Shown here: piece after piece, positions 13,770-20,536 of the stretch
How positions within the stretch are numbered: the stretch's first letter is position 1
Layout: each line of letters starts with the position of its first letter
NCBI GenBank assembly: GCA_018713005.1
Contig: DVFX01000103.1
Span: 1-21,472 of the forward strand
Source of the DNA: Scatomorpha gallistercoris
Lineage (GTDB): Bacteria > Bacillota > Clostridia > Oscillospirales > Oscillospiraceae
Length of the DNA: 21,472 nt
Reading direction: 5' to 3'
Notes under the pieces: model-generated
What the model saw: the letters and a program-made list of their open reading frames with translations, nothing else
Databases searched by the model: none
Told to the model about the DNA's origin: nothing
Translations under genes and position numbers: made by a program

Positions 13770-13800
13770 AAAATCCCGAAGCCACAGGCTTCGGGATTTT
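13770..13800. terminator. Bidirectional terminator between GNAT gene and tRNA operon
   Basis: Perfect 14-bp arms AAAATCCCGAAGCC and GGCTTCGGGATTTT with a 3-base loop. It ends the GNAT transcript on the plus strand. On the minus strand it lies directly after the CCA of tRNA-Thr and is followed by TTTTTTGTTTTC. Confidence 0.95.
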
Positions 13801-13801
13801 C

Positions 13802-13877
<76 letters not shown>

Positions 13878-13884
13878 ATACGTT

Positions 13885-13910
13885 ACCCCACGGGGTTTAA
13901 CCCGTGGGGT
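13885..13910 (-). ncRNA. Stem-loop spacer between the two tRNAs
   Basis: Perfect 10-bp arms ACCCCACGGG and CCCGTGGGGT with loop GTTTAA. It occupies nearly the whole 34-base spacer between tRNA-Asp and tRNA-Thr. There is no U-run, so it more likely guides processing of the tRNA precursor than ends transcription. Confidence 0.6.
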
Positions 13911-13911
13911 G

Positions 13912-13988
13912 TGGCGACCGAGAAGGGACTTGAACCCTCGGCCTCTAGCGTGACAGGCTAGCGTTCTAACCGACTGAACTACTCGGCC
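13912..13988 (-). tRNA. trnD: tRNA-Asp (GUC)
   Basis: 77 bases on the minus strand with encoded CCA. The acceptor stem is GGCCGAG/CTCGGTC, the anticodon loop CCTGTCACG gives GTC, and the T-arm is CGAGGGTTCAAGTCCCTTC. It is the first gene of the operon. Confidence 0.97.
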
Positions 13989-14037
13989 ACATTCGCCGTT
14001 TTGTCTTTCAGGCTTGCGCCTCACAAGCGGCTTTTGT

Positions 14038-14066
14038 AATATACCAGACATCTTCCGAATTGTCAA
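14038..14066 (-). promoter_or_regulatory. tRNA operon promoter
   Basis: Minus strand consensus TTGACA (14066-14061), 17-base spacer, TATATT (14043-14038), about 50 bases before tRNA-Asp. A near-consensus promoter as expected for stable RNA. Confidence 0.88.
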
Positions 14067-14104
14067 TAGCTTTTTTCAAAAAAATCGAGTTATTTTTCGC
14101 AGCC

Positions 14105-14133
14105 TTGCTTTGGCTGCAAAAACGTGATAAAAT
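14105..14133 (+). promoter_or_regulatory. Promoter of secreted deacetylase-like gene
   Basis: TTGCTT, 17-base spacer, TAAAAT. The -35 sits inside an inverted repeat GCAGCC/GGCTGC (14099-14117) that could be an operator. Confidence 0.6.
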
Positions 14134-14161
14134 CTACATATATTTTCAATGGAGGCCGCGT

Positions 14162-15229
14162 ATGAAAAGGACGCTCTGTATTTTCCTCATACTTCTCATC
14201 GCGCTGCTGCCGTGCACTGCCATGGCGGCGGACTCGTCCGTCTGCTTTATCGCAATAAACGACGACCTCCTGCCGCTTACGAGCCAGGCATACTCCCAGG
14301 GCGGACAGTACTACGTCCCTGCCAGCGTGTTTTCCCGCCTGCGCATCTACAGCTCCTATCACGCCGGAAGCAGCATGGCCGAGCTCACCGGCTCGGCAAA
14401 GCAGATGTTCTTCAACGTCGAGACCGGCGAGACCTACGACTCAAACAACAACTACTACACGTCCAGCGCAATCATGCGCGGCGGCACGGTCTATGTGCCG
14501 GTGGACTTCGTCTGCCGTCAGTTCGGGCTGTCGTGGTCGTATATCCGCGGCGACGGCTACGGCGACGTCTGCCGTATAACAGACGGCAGCAATTCGCTGT
14601 CCAACGAGATATTCATGACCGCCGCCCGCCCGCTGATGGTCAGCAGGTACAACGAATACACCGGCTCCTCCATATCCCCCAACACGGGAAACGACGACGT
14701 CAGCTCGGCAGACAGCGTGATCTTTCTCTCCTTCCAGGGGCTTCCCAGCTCCGACGCCCTGACCATTCTGTCCGGCTACGGCATCAAGGCCACCTTCTTT
14801 CTCACGGCTGACGAGATAGAGAGCTCCCCGGCCACCGTCCGGCGGATAATCGGCGAGGGACACAACGTGGGCGCTCTGTGCAGTACAAGCCCGGCTCTGG
14901 AGTACGCCGAAGTCTCCAGCGCGCTTTGGAACGAGGCTCACGCCGCCACGGTGCTCGTCGCCAGCGCGTCGCGCGAATACGGCGCGGCGTGCGAATCATG
15001 GGCCGGCAGCTCCGGGCTGGTCTTCTGCGATTACAATATAGACGGAGTGCGCTCCGGCGCAGGCATCACCGCCTCCGAGCTGGCGGCGCTGCTGTCCGGA
15101 CGGCGCGCGCCGCTTATGTACCTGCGGCTGCAATGCTGCACCACCACCTACTCCAACATCAACGGCATCCTCAACACGCTCACCTCCGGCAGCGCCGTAC
15201 TGGCAGCCGGAGAGACCAGCGAGGCTTGA
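14162..15229 (+). CDS. Secreted protein, Cu-amine-oxidase-N-like plus degenerate NodB deacetylase domain
   Basis: 355 residues from the ATG at 14162 (GGAGG upstream). The signal peptide is MKRTLCIFLILLIALLPCTAMAA. Residues about 25-140 resemble a copper-amine-oxidase N-terminal-like wall domain (QYYVPASVFSRL..., GTVYVPVDFVCRQFGLSWSY). Residues about 183-345 resemble a NodB polysaccharide deacetylase: GIKATFFLTADEIESSPATVRRIIGEGHNVG. The metal/catalytic motif normally TFDDGP is SFQGLP (190-195) and the normal HxxxH after GHNVG is CSTSP, so the metal ligands are missing. It is therefore probably a non-catalytic glycan-binding pseudoenzyme outside the membrane. Fold assignment is moderately sure; loss of the active site is seen directly. 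Confidence 0.78.
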   Translation: MKRTLCIFLILLIALLPCTAMAADSSVCFIAINDDLLPLTSQAYSQGGQYYVPASVFSRLRIYSSYHAGSSMAELTGSAKQMFFNVETGETYDSNNNYYTSSAIMRGGTVYVPVDFVCRQFGLSWSYIRGDGYGDVCRITDGSNSLSNEIFMTAARPLMVSRYNEYTGSSISPNTGNDDVSSADSVIFLSFQGLPSSDALTILSGYGIKATFFLTADEIESSPATVRRIIGEGHNVGALCSTSPALEYAEVSSALWNEAHAATVLVASASREYGAACESWAGSSGLVFCDYNIDGVRSGAGITASELAALLSGRRAPLMYLRLQCCTTTYSNINGILNTLTSGSAVLAAGETSEA

Positions 15230-15250
15230 CGCACAGCGCAAAACATATGC

Positions 15251-15260
15251 AGAGGCACCC
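15251..15260 (+). repeat. Duplicated terminator arm left of repeat A
   Basis: AGAGGCACCC here is identical to the 5' arm of the terminator at 15421-15430, on the other side of repeat A. It may be a 10-bp target duplication. Confidence 0.6.
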
Positions 15261-15420
15261 GTCGTCGTTGCAAGCTGCATATCCTTCGCTCCCGGCCAAG
15301 GCCGAGAGCTCAGTCATTCCGCTGCTCCTCCTCTCCCACGAAGTGCAGTATGCACTTCGTGGGTTCCAAAGGGCGGGCAATTCGACACTGCGCTCCGCGA
15401 GAAGTATTTTCGACAAGCTG
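15261..15420 (+). repeat. Intergenic repeat, copy A (160 bp)
   Basis: Related, in inverted orientation, to copy B at 16711-16983. Shared blocks in order are GTCGTCG-TGCAAGCTGCATATCC, TCCCGGCCAAGGCCG, GCTCAGTCATTCCGCTG, CTCCTCCTCTCCCACGAAG, GCAATTCGACRC, GCGAGAAGTATTT and the end GACAAGCTG. It folds into at least two hairpins: CTCCCGGCC/GGCCGAGAG (15289-15308) and 13-bp arms CCCACGAAGTGCA/TGCACTTCGTGGG (15335-15363). It contains no supported gene. It is inserted at the 5' arm of the terminator of the preceding secreted-protein gene. Could be a small non-autonomous mobile element or a structured RNA. Confidence 0.8.
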
Positions 15421-15448
15421 AGAGGCACCCAAGAATGGGTGCCTCTTT
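15421..15448 (+). terminator. Intrinsic terminator right of repeat A
   Basis: Arms AGAGGCACCC and GGGTGCCTCT with loop AAGAAT, then TTAAATTT. It probably belongs to the secreted deacetylase-like gene, now separated from it by repeat A. Confidence 0.75.
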
Positions 15449-15467
15449 AAATTTCCCGGGCACCGGC

Positions 15468-15500
15468 TGTAAGATTCGCGTCCAAACGCTGTGTATATAG
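15468..15500 (+). promoter_or_regulatory. Candidate autoregulated promoter of the sigma factor operon
   Basis: TGTAAG (15468-15473) resembles the TGTAAC-type -35 of ECF sigma promoters, and GTGTATATAG (15491-15500) lies at a suitable distance for a -10. Autoregulation is usual for such pairs. The -10 match is weak. Confidence 0.4.
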
Positions 15501-15534
15501 GTGAAAGGCTCAGACGGAAAGCGAGGCATATCCG

Positions 15535-16095
15535 ATGGAGGACGAAAAGATAGTGCAGTTATATTGGGACAGGGACGAGCGAGCCATCCCCGCCACGGCC
15601 GCGAAGTACGGCGGCTACTGCACCTCGATCGCGCAGAACATACTCGGCAGCGCGGAGGACGCCGAGGAGTGCGTCAACGACACATACATGAGCGCGTGGA
15701 ACACCATTCCCCCGCACAGGCCGGGCAATCTGTGCACCTTCCTCGGGAAGCTGACGCGCAACCTTTCGCTAAACCGCTACAGATACAACACCGCGCACAA
15801 GCGGGGCGGCGGCGAGGCTGCGGCCGTGCTCGACGAGGCTGCGCAGCTGGTGTCCGACACGGACAGCGTGGAGAAGGAGCTGAGCCGCAGAGAGCTCGTG
15901 AGCGCCATCGACACCTTTCTGGGCGGTCTCTCCCCGGGTAAGAGGGGCGTTTTCGTCTGCAGGTACTGGTACTTTGACAGCGTCTCCGACATTGCGTCCC
16001 GGTTTGGCATGACGGAGAACCACGTGTCCGTGACGCTCAGCCGCCTGCGCGTGAGGCTGCGCAAATATCTCAACGAAAGGGGCTTTGAACTGTGA
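15535..16095 (+). CDS. ECF-type RNA polymerase sigma factor
   Basis: 186 residues. Region 2 covers about 15-85, with the core-binding and -10 recognition part SAEDAEECVNDTYMSAWNTIPPHRPGNL. Region 4 covers about 125-182, with the helix-turn-helix DIASRFGMTENHVSVTLSRLRVRLRKYL. Between them lies a variable linker without region 3, which defines ECF group sigma factors. The start is ATG with GCGAGG eight bases upstream. Its stop overlaps the GTG of the next gene by four bases. The operon is bracketed by the inverted repeats A and B. The regulon is not visible beyond the likely autoregulated promoter. Confidence 0.92.
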   Translation: MEDEKIVQLYWDRDERAIPATAAKYGGYCTSIAQNILGSAEDAEECVNDTYMSAWNTIPPHRPGNLCTFLGKLTRNLSLNRYRYNTAHKRGGGEAAAVLDEAAQLVSDTDSVEKELSRRELVSAIDTFLGGLSPGKRGVFVCRYWYFDSVSDIASRFGMTENHVSVTLSRLRVRLRKYLNERGFEL

Positions 16096-16664
16096 GGAAA
16101 GAGGCGTTTTGCGAGGTTTTCGGCGACATACGCGAGGACTATGTACAGGAGGCAAGAGCCGGCCGCAAGGTCAGGAAGCCCGTCCGCTTCAAGTGGGCGG
16201 CAGTCGCCGCCTGCCTGTGCCTGGCGCTGGCGCTGCCGTTGACGGCGCTGGCGGTCGACACCGTCAGATATAACGCCGCGGTGGACTACCTGACCTCGCT
16301 GGGTATCCCCGTCGAAGACCTGGGCTGCTATTCACGCGCGGAAATCAAAGAGGCCGCCAAGACCATAGACGCGGGCGAAAGCAGCGCGCTGGCCGAGGAG
16401 ATACTCAGCCTGCTGCCAGGCGCCGAGGAGCCTGCCGGCGCCCCCGCGCAGGTCACCTCGGAGCAGGTACGGGCGCTGACGCCGGACATGACGCGCGAGG
16501 AGGTGCTCGCACTCCTGGGCGGCACTCAGGATGTCGGCTCCGGCATCTATGTGTACGTCTATGAGGTCGACGGGAAGTACCTGCTGCGCATCCCCTTCGC
16601 CGGCGACAGCGCGCAGCTTGGCGTCACGGGAGAAGAACTGCTGAAATCCCTGACGGAAAAGTGA
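16092..16664 (+). CDS. Putative membrane anti-sigma factor with BamE-like outer domain
   Basis: 190 residues from a GTG that overlaps the sigma stop (GTGA). Residues 1-33 are cytoplasmic (MRKEAFCEVFGDIREDYVQEA, a pattern I associate with partner proteins of Clostridial ECF factors). A single transmembrane helix spans about 34-55. The outside part has a helical stretch (60-110) and a C-terminal domain (about 125-190), LTPDMTREEVLALLGGTQDVGSG followed by VYVYEVDGKYLLRIPF, reminiscent of SmpA/BamE folds. It lacks the HxxxCxxC zinc anti-sigma motif. The anti-sigma role is inferred from coupling, size and topology; the outer domain could sense an envelope signal. Confidence 0.75.
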   Translation: MRKEAFCEVFGDIREDYVQEARAGRKVRKPVRFKWAAVAACLCLALALPLTALAVDTVRYNAAVDYLTSLGIPVEDLGCYSRAEIKEAAKTIDAGESSALAEEILSLLPGAEEPAGAPAQVTSEQVRALTPDMTREEVLALLGGTQDVGSGIYVYVYEVDGKYLLRIPFAGDSAQLGVTGEELLKSLTEK

Positions 16665-16678
16665 CACGTGAAAAATGC

Positions 16679-16710
16679 AAAACCGCCCCCGGTACTTTGA
16701 ACCGGGGGCG
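16679..16710 (+). terminator. Interrupted bidirectional terminator left of repeat B
   Basis: Arm AAAACCGCCCCCGGT, loop ACTTTGA, then only ACCGGGGGCG before repeat B begins. The missing GGTTTT lies at 16988-16993 after the repeat. Without B and one GGGCG copy the two 15-bp arms are perfect complements. As it stands the plus-strand hairpin lacks its U-run; the minus-strand reading (FmdE direction) remains intact with GGTTTTGC. Confidence 0.8.
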
Positions 16711-16983
16711 CAGCTTATCAAAAACCTCGCAGAGTTTCGCGCCCTATGGGCGCGAAAGGGACTGGGATCAAATACTTCTCGCGAAGCGTGCGTCGAATTG
16801 TCCGCCTTTGGCGGATAATTGAGGCTGACCTCCATCGTCCGCCTATGGAACCCACGAAGCGCAGAATGCACTTCGTGGGAGAGGAGGAGCAGCGGAATGA
16901 CTGAGCTCCCGGCCTTGGCCGGGAGCAAAGGATATGTAGCTTGCGACGACGAAGCGAAGGATATGCAGCTTGCGACGACGACA
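16711..16983 (-). repeat. Intergenic repeat, copy B (273 bp)
   Basis: Inverted relative to copy A and longer. On the minus strand it begins TGTCGTCGTCGCAAGCTG and ends GATAAGCTG. It carries an internal near-duplicate of about 29 bp (GTCGTCGCAAGCTRCATATCC), an extra segment of about 40 bp with hairpin ATTATCCGCC/GGCGGACAAT, and an extra hairpin segment near 16735-16757. Hairpins shared with A are kept: CTCCCGGCC/GGCCGGGAG perfect here, and CCCACGAAGTGCA/TGCGCTTCGTGGG with one G-U pair (16851-16879). It is flanked by GGGCG direct repeats (16706-16710 and 16984-16988). No gene is supported inside. Confidence 0.8.
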
Positions 16984-16994
16984 GGGCGGTTTTC

Positions 16995-17522
16995 TCACAC
17001 GTCGTATCTGGAGTAGCCCTTGTAGCAGTCGCGGCAGAGGGTCTTGCCGTTTACGAGGTGGGCATAAGGCTCGGCAAACTCCTCGCCGCACTCGGCGCAG
17101 GTGCAGTTTGCGAACATGCGCGCGCCCTCGGGCAGCGGCATTTTGACCGGCTTGACATCGAACAGCTCGGCAGGCTCGTGCCCCTGATAGTACGCGAAGC
17201 TGTCCTCGCGGGTCATGCCCTCGGGCTTGGGTCGGAGGACAAGCCGCACGCTCTTGCCGCTCGCGCGCTCGTAGAAGCTGAAGGCCATCTTGCCGGTCAG
17301 GTGGAACATGAGGTTCCCCTTACCCGCGCTGCAGCCCAGCATGACCTGTATGGCGTCCACGCAGCAGGCGTCGTTCTCGCAGATGCAGCAGACCTCCTCG
17401 TCGCCGGAGAATTGCAGCCCCAGCAGTTCGATTGCATGCAGCGCGGCCTTGTAGCCGATGGTGAGTCCGCCGCACTCGTGACCGTGAAAGGCGGCGCAGT
17501 CCGCCCAGGTGGCATTTTTCAT
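16995..17522 (-). CDS. FmdE-family protein with C-terminal zinc ribbon
   Basis: 175 residues. The FmdE domain covers about 5-125, with the typical FHGHECGGLTIGYKAA (12-27) and the cysteine-rich CCICENDACCVDAIQVMLGC (45-64). A treble-clef or ribbon-type zinc site at the end is formed by Cys142/Cys145 (CAEC) and Cys163/Cys166 (CRDC). FmdE was named from the molybdenum formylmethanofuran dehydrogenase operon of methanogens, but in Clostridia it occurs without that enzyme. The ATG has an excellent GAGGTGAT site, 11 bases after the ATPase gene. It is the last gene of the binding protein-permease-ATPase operon, so a role in handling the imported metal or cofactor is likely (inference). Confidence 0.88.
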   Translation of the reverse strand: MKNATWADCAAFHGHECGGLTIGYKAALHAIELLGLQFSGDEEVCCICENDACCVDAIQVMLGCSAGKGNLMFHLTGKMAFSFYERASGKSVRLVLRPKPEGMTREDSFAYYQGHEPAELFDVKPVKMPLPEGARMFANCTCAECGEEFAEPYAHLVNGKTLCRDCYKGYSRYDV

Positions 17523-17533
17523 ACGTAATCACC

Positions 17534-18301
17534 TCATAACTTTATGTCCGGGAATGGCACCACAACGGGTATGCCCATGTATTCGAGTATGTGCACGTGC
17601 ATCCTGTAGACTTCCTCTATGTTCTCGCTGTTCATGACCTCGCGCCCGCCGTAGGCGAAGACCTCGGAGTCCTTCAGGAACAGGAACTTGTCGCAGTAGC
17701 GTATCGCCAGGTTCAGGTCGTGGAGTATGACCACGGCGCATATGCCCTTTTCGTGCGCTATGCGGCGCACGGTCTGCATCGTCTCGTGCTGGTTGCGCGG
17801 GTCGAGCGAGCTTGTAGGCTCGTCCAGGAGCAGCACGCGCGGCTCCTGCGCCAGCGCGCGGGCGATGGCCACCTTCTGCTGCTCGCCGCCGGACAGCTCG
17901 TCCACCCGGCGCAGAGCGTAGTCAGTCAGGCGCAGCAGCTCCAGCGCCTCGTTCACCACGTCCTTGTCGTGCGCGGTGGCGTCCCAGGTTATATACGGCC
18001 TGCGGCCGAGCAGCACGGCGTCGAACACGGTCAGGCTGCCCTTGGGCGGGGTCTGCGGCACGTAGGCGGCGCATTTTGCGTGCTCGCGCCGCGTGAGGGT
18101 CAGCAAGTCCTGCCCGTCCACCAGCACGGCGCCGGTCTCGGGCGTGAGTATCCTGTCCATGCACTTTATAAGCGTGCTCTTGCCCGCGCCGTTGTTTCCC
18201 AGCACGGCTACGACGTCGCCGGGTTCGCACTCGAAGCCGACGCCGTCCAAAATTTTTCTCTCGGATGTGTAGCTAAAGCGCATGTCGCGCGTCTCAAGCA
18301 C
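17534..18301 (-). CDS. ABC transporter ATPase, FecE/BtuD type
   Basis: 255 residues, the energising subunit of an iron-complex/cobalamin/heme-class importer. Walker A is GNNGAGKS (35-42), the signature LSGGEQQ is at 136-142, Walker B RVLLLDEP is at 155-162, the D-loop SSLDPR and the switch His in ILHDLN (192-197) follow. The start is a GTG at 18301 with AGGGAGG upstream; the gene overlaps the permease end by eight bases, so they are coupled. Length and motifs are standard. Confidence 0.95.
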   Translation of the reverse strand: MLETRDMRFSYTSERKILDGVGFECEPGDVVAVLGNNGAGKSTLIKCMDRILTPETGAVLVDGQDLLTLTRREHAKCAAYVPQTPPKGSLTVFDAVLLGRRPYITWDATAHDKDVVNEALELLRLTDYALRRVDELSGGEQQKVAIARALAQEPRVLLLDEPTSSLDPRNQHETMQTVRRIAHEKGICAVVILHDLNLAIRYCDKFLFLKDSEVFAYGGREVMNSENIEEVYRMHVHILEYMGIPVVVPFPDIKL

Positions 18302-19361
18302 TGCGGGAGCCTCCCTTCAGCAGCAGATAGAGGAACACCGGCGCGCCGAGGAAGCTGGTTATCGCGCCCACCGGCAGTATAGTGGGCGCTATCAGCACGC
18401 GGCTGACCAGGTCAGCCAGTATCAGCAGCAGTGCCCCGCCCGCGGCACTGCACGGCAGCAGCCACCGGTAGTCGTCGCCCACGAAGCGGCACATCGCGTG
18501 GGGCGCTACAAGGCCTATGAAGCTTATTATGCCCACGAAGGACACGGCCAGCGCGCTGGCCACGGTGCAGACGGTCATGCTCACGAGGGTGACCGTCTTG
18601 ACGTTCACGCCGAGGCTCGCGGCGGTGTCGGAGCCGGAGTGTATGGCGTTATAGTCCCAGCGCTTGAGCAGGAAGTATATAAGCGCGGCCACGTCCACGG
18701 CCAGCAGCATCGCCAGCTCGCTCCAGTTCGTGCTGCCGAGGTCGCCGAAGGTCCAGAACACCACGGCTCCGAGCTGGGTGTCGTCGGCGAAGTATTGCAG
18801 CAGCGTGCTGCCGCCCGTGAACAGGCTGCTCAGCGCCACGCCCGCCAGCACCAGCGCTCCCGGGCCGAGGTCGCGCCTCAGGCGGGATATGGCGACTATG
18901 ACCACCGTGGAGGCGCTGCCGCACACGAAGGCGCAGAGCGTGACTATATACGGGTTGTCTATCTGCACGGCGTAGGCTCCGCCGGTGGCCGTCACGCCGC
19001 CGCCGAACACGATTATGCCCACCGCCGCGCCGAAGGCCGCGCCCTGGCTGACGCCCAGCGTCGAGGCGCTGGCGAGGGGGTTATTCAGCATGCACTGCAT
19101 GACCGCGCCCGACATGCCCAGCGCCGCGCCCACGAGTATGGCCGCGACAGTCCTGGGCAGACGGTTTTCAAAGAGCGCCACGCGCGAGAGGCTGTCCCCG
19201 CCGCCGAACAGCGTGGAGATTACCTCCCAGGGCGTGAGCTTTATGGAGCCGGTGCCCGCGGAGATGACCACGGCCACGAGCAGCAGCACAATCGTTATAA
19301 GCAGCGCGAGCAGCTTTTTCCTCTGTAAGCCCTCGTATCCGGGGTGCGCTGGCTTACGCAT
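18294..19361 (-). CDS. FecCD-family ABC transporter permease
   Basis: 355 residues, a multi-spanning membrane subunit with about ten predicted helices. Family blocks are RLPRTVAAILVGAALGMSGAVMQCMLNNPLASASTLGVSQGAAFGAA, the mid segment GVALSSLFTGGSTLLQYF, and the ATPase-coupling loop GIISFIGLVAPHAMCRFVGDDYRWLLP, then LPVGAITSFLGAPVFLYLL. These define type II importers for iron chelates, heme or cobalamin. The start ATG overlaps the binding protein stop by eight bases. The ribosome site is weak, suggesting coupling. Confidence 0.95.
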   Translation of the reverse strand: MRKPAHPGYEGLQRKKLLALLITIVLLLVAVVISAGTGSIKLTPWEVISTLFGGGDSLSRVALFENRLPRTVAAILVGAALGMSGAVMQCMLNNPLASASTLGVSQGAAFGAAVGIIVFGGGVTATGGAYAVQIDNPYIVTLCAFVCGSASTVVIVAISRLRRDLGPGALVLAGVALSSLFTGGSTLLQYFADDTQLGAVVFWTFGDLGSTNWSELAMLLAVDVAALIYFLLKRWDYNAIHSGSDTAASLGVNVKTVTLVSMTVCTVASALAVSFVGIISFIGLVAPHAMCRFVGDDYRWLLPCSAAGGALLLILADLVSRVLIAPTILPVGAITSFLGAPVFLYLLLKGGSRSA

Positions 19362-20466
19362 CGGCGCTCACGTCCACCGCGCCGTAAAAGGCTCCGTAGG
19401 CCTCCAGCTCGCTCAGGTAGTCCGGCTCGCCGAGGAAGAAGTCGAAGATCTCGCTCGCCTTGGCCTCAAAGTCCACGTCCTCAAAGCGCTCAGGGTAGAG
19501 CACGCTGCCCACGTAGTAGCAGTTGGCGAGGCTTATCTCCATGTTGTCATAGTAGCTGGTGGAGCTGGGGTACTGGTACATGCGCCCGTTTTGGAATGCG
19601 GCCAGCTCGGCGTAATAGGCCGGGTGCTCGGCGTAGTCCTGCCTGACCAGGGGCACTCCGCCGCTGTCCATGAATATGTACTCGGGGTTCCAGACGACGA
19701 TCTGCTCCTTGTCCACGGTGTAGGAGGCGTACTCCCCTCCGCCGTCGCTCTCGTCGGCGAGGTTGAGGGCGTTGACGCTCAGCATGACAGGGTCGTACAC
19801 GCGGATGCCCTCGATGCCGTGCACGCCGCGGAAGGTGGCGGCGGCGCTGAGCACCGTGTGCAGCTCGTCCTCGGGGATGTCCGCCGTGAGCCGCTCCAGC
19901 TCGGCGAAGCACTCGTCCACGTAGTCGGAGATGGCCTGCGCCCGCTCGCTCACGCCGCAGACGTCGGCAATAATGGCCAGCGACTGCTCGAAGTCCTCGC
20001 CGAACAGCGTGCCCTGGCTCACCGCCACGACGGGGATGCCCGTCTCGCGCGCGAGCTGATCCGCCACGTCGCTCGTAGCGGTGCAGAAGATGACGTCCGC
20101 GCCGGTGAGTATTATCTCCTCGGAGTTATACGAAGTGTTGCCCTGCGAATCCGTGCCTACGACGGGCAAGTCCGCCCAGTCGTCCTTTGTGACGTTGGCG
20201 TAAGCGGTGAGCGGGGTTATGCTGTCCGCGTCCATGCCGCTGTAGCCGACCACCATGTCGGCCAGTCCCAGATACGTCGCCATGCGCGGCGTGTTGCCGA
20301 GCACGACTATCGCGTCGACCTCAGCCGGCACTGACACCTCCCTGCCCAGGGAGTCGGTAATCACCCGCGTATTTCCATCCGCCGTCGGCTGCGCGTCCTG
20401 CGCGCCGCAGGCGGCCAGCGCGAAAACCATGGCCAAGGCCGTTACAACAGTTATAAGCTTTTTCAC
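19354..20466 (-). CDS. ABC transporter substrate-binding lipoprotein, TroA-like fold
   Basis: 370 residues from a GTG at 20466 with GAGAGGTG upstream; the nearby ATG is out of frame. The lipobox is LAAC (Cys20), so it is a membrane-anchored lipoprotein. The start of the mature part, VITDSLGREVSVPAEVDAIVVLG, is the usual opening of iron-complex/cobalamin binding proteins, followed by NTPRMATYLGLADMVVGYSG and ADVIFCTATSD. The substrate cannot be told from sequence. The C-terminal lobe contains MYQYPSSTSYYDNMEISLANCYYVG, typical of a subgroup often beside FmdE genes. It is the first gene of the transport operon, with its own promoter after the LysR gene. Confidence 0.9.
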   Translation of the reverse strand: MKKLITVVTALAMVFALAACGAQDAQPTADGNTRVITDSLGREVSVPAEVDAIVVLGNTPRMATYLGLADMVVGYSGMDADSITPLTAYANVTKDDWADLPVVGTDSQGNTSYNSEEIILTGADVIFCTATSDVADQLARETGIPVVAVSQGTLFGEDFEQSLAIIADVCGVSERAQAISDYVDECFAELERLTADIPEDELHTVLSAAATFRGVHGIEGIRVYDPVMLSVNALNLADESDGGGEYASYTVDKEQIVVWNPEYIFMDSGGVPLVRQDYAEHPAYYAELAAFQNGRMYQYPSSTSYYDNMEISLANCYYVGSVLYPERFEDVDFEAKASEIFDFFLGEPDYLSELEAYGAFYGAVDVSADA

Positions 20467-20493
20467 ATTCTTCACCTCTCGGGGGTTTTGTCC

Positions 20494-20523
20494 ATTATAG
20501 ACGAATCCGTGCCGGCTGCACAA
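20494..20523 (-). promoter_or_regulatory. Promoter of the ABC transporter operon
   Basis: Minus strand TTGTGC (20523-20518), 18-base spacer, TATAAT (20499-20494), 27 bases before the GTG. It lies in the 70-base gap after the LysR gene. Confidence 0.6.
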
Positions 20524-20524
20524 G

Positions 20525-20536
20525 CCCCCCGGGGGG
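20525..20536. promoter_or_regulatory. CCCCCCGGGGGG palindrome after LysR stop
   Basis: A 12-bp GC palindrome immediately after the LysR stop and just before the -35 of the transporter promoter. It could be a transcription pause or a regulator contact site; there is no loop, so it is a poor hairpin. Confidence 0.35.

Noticed and set aside
15501..15941. Second plus-strand frame over the sigma factor gene
   Set aside because: Arg/His-rich frame-shifted reading of the sigma gene with no independent support.
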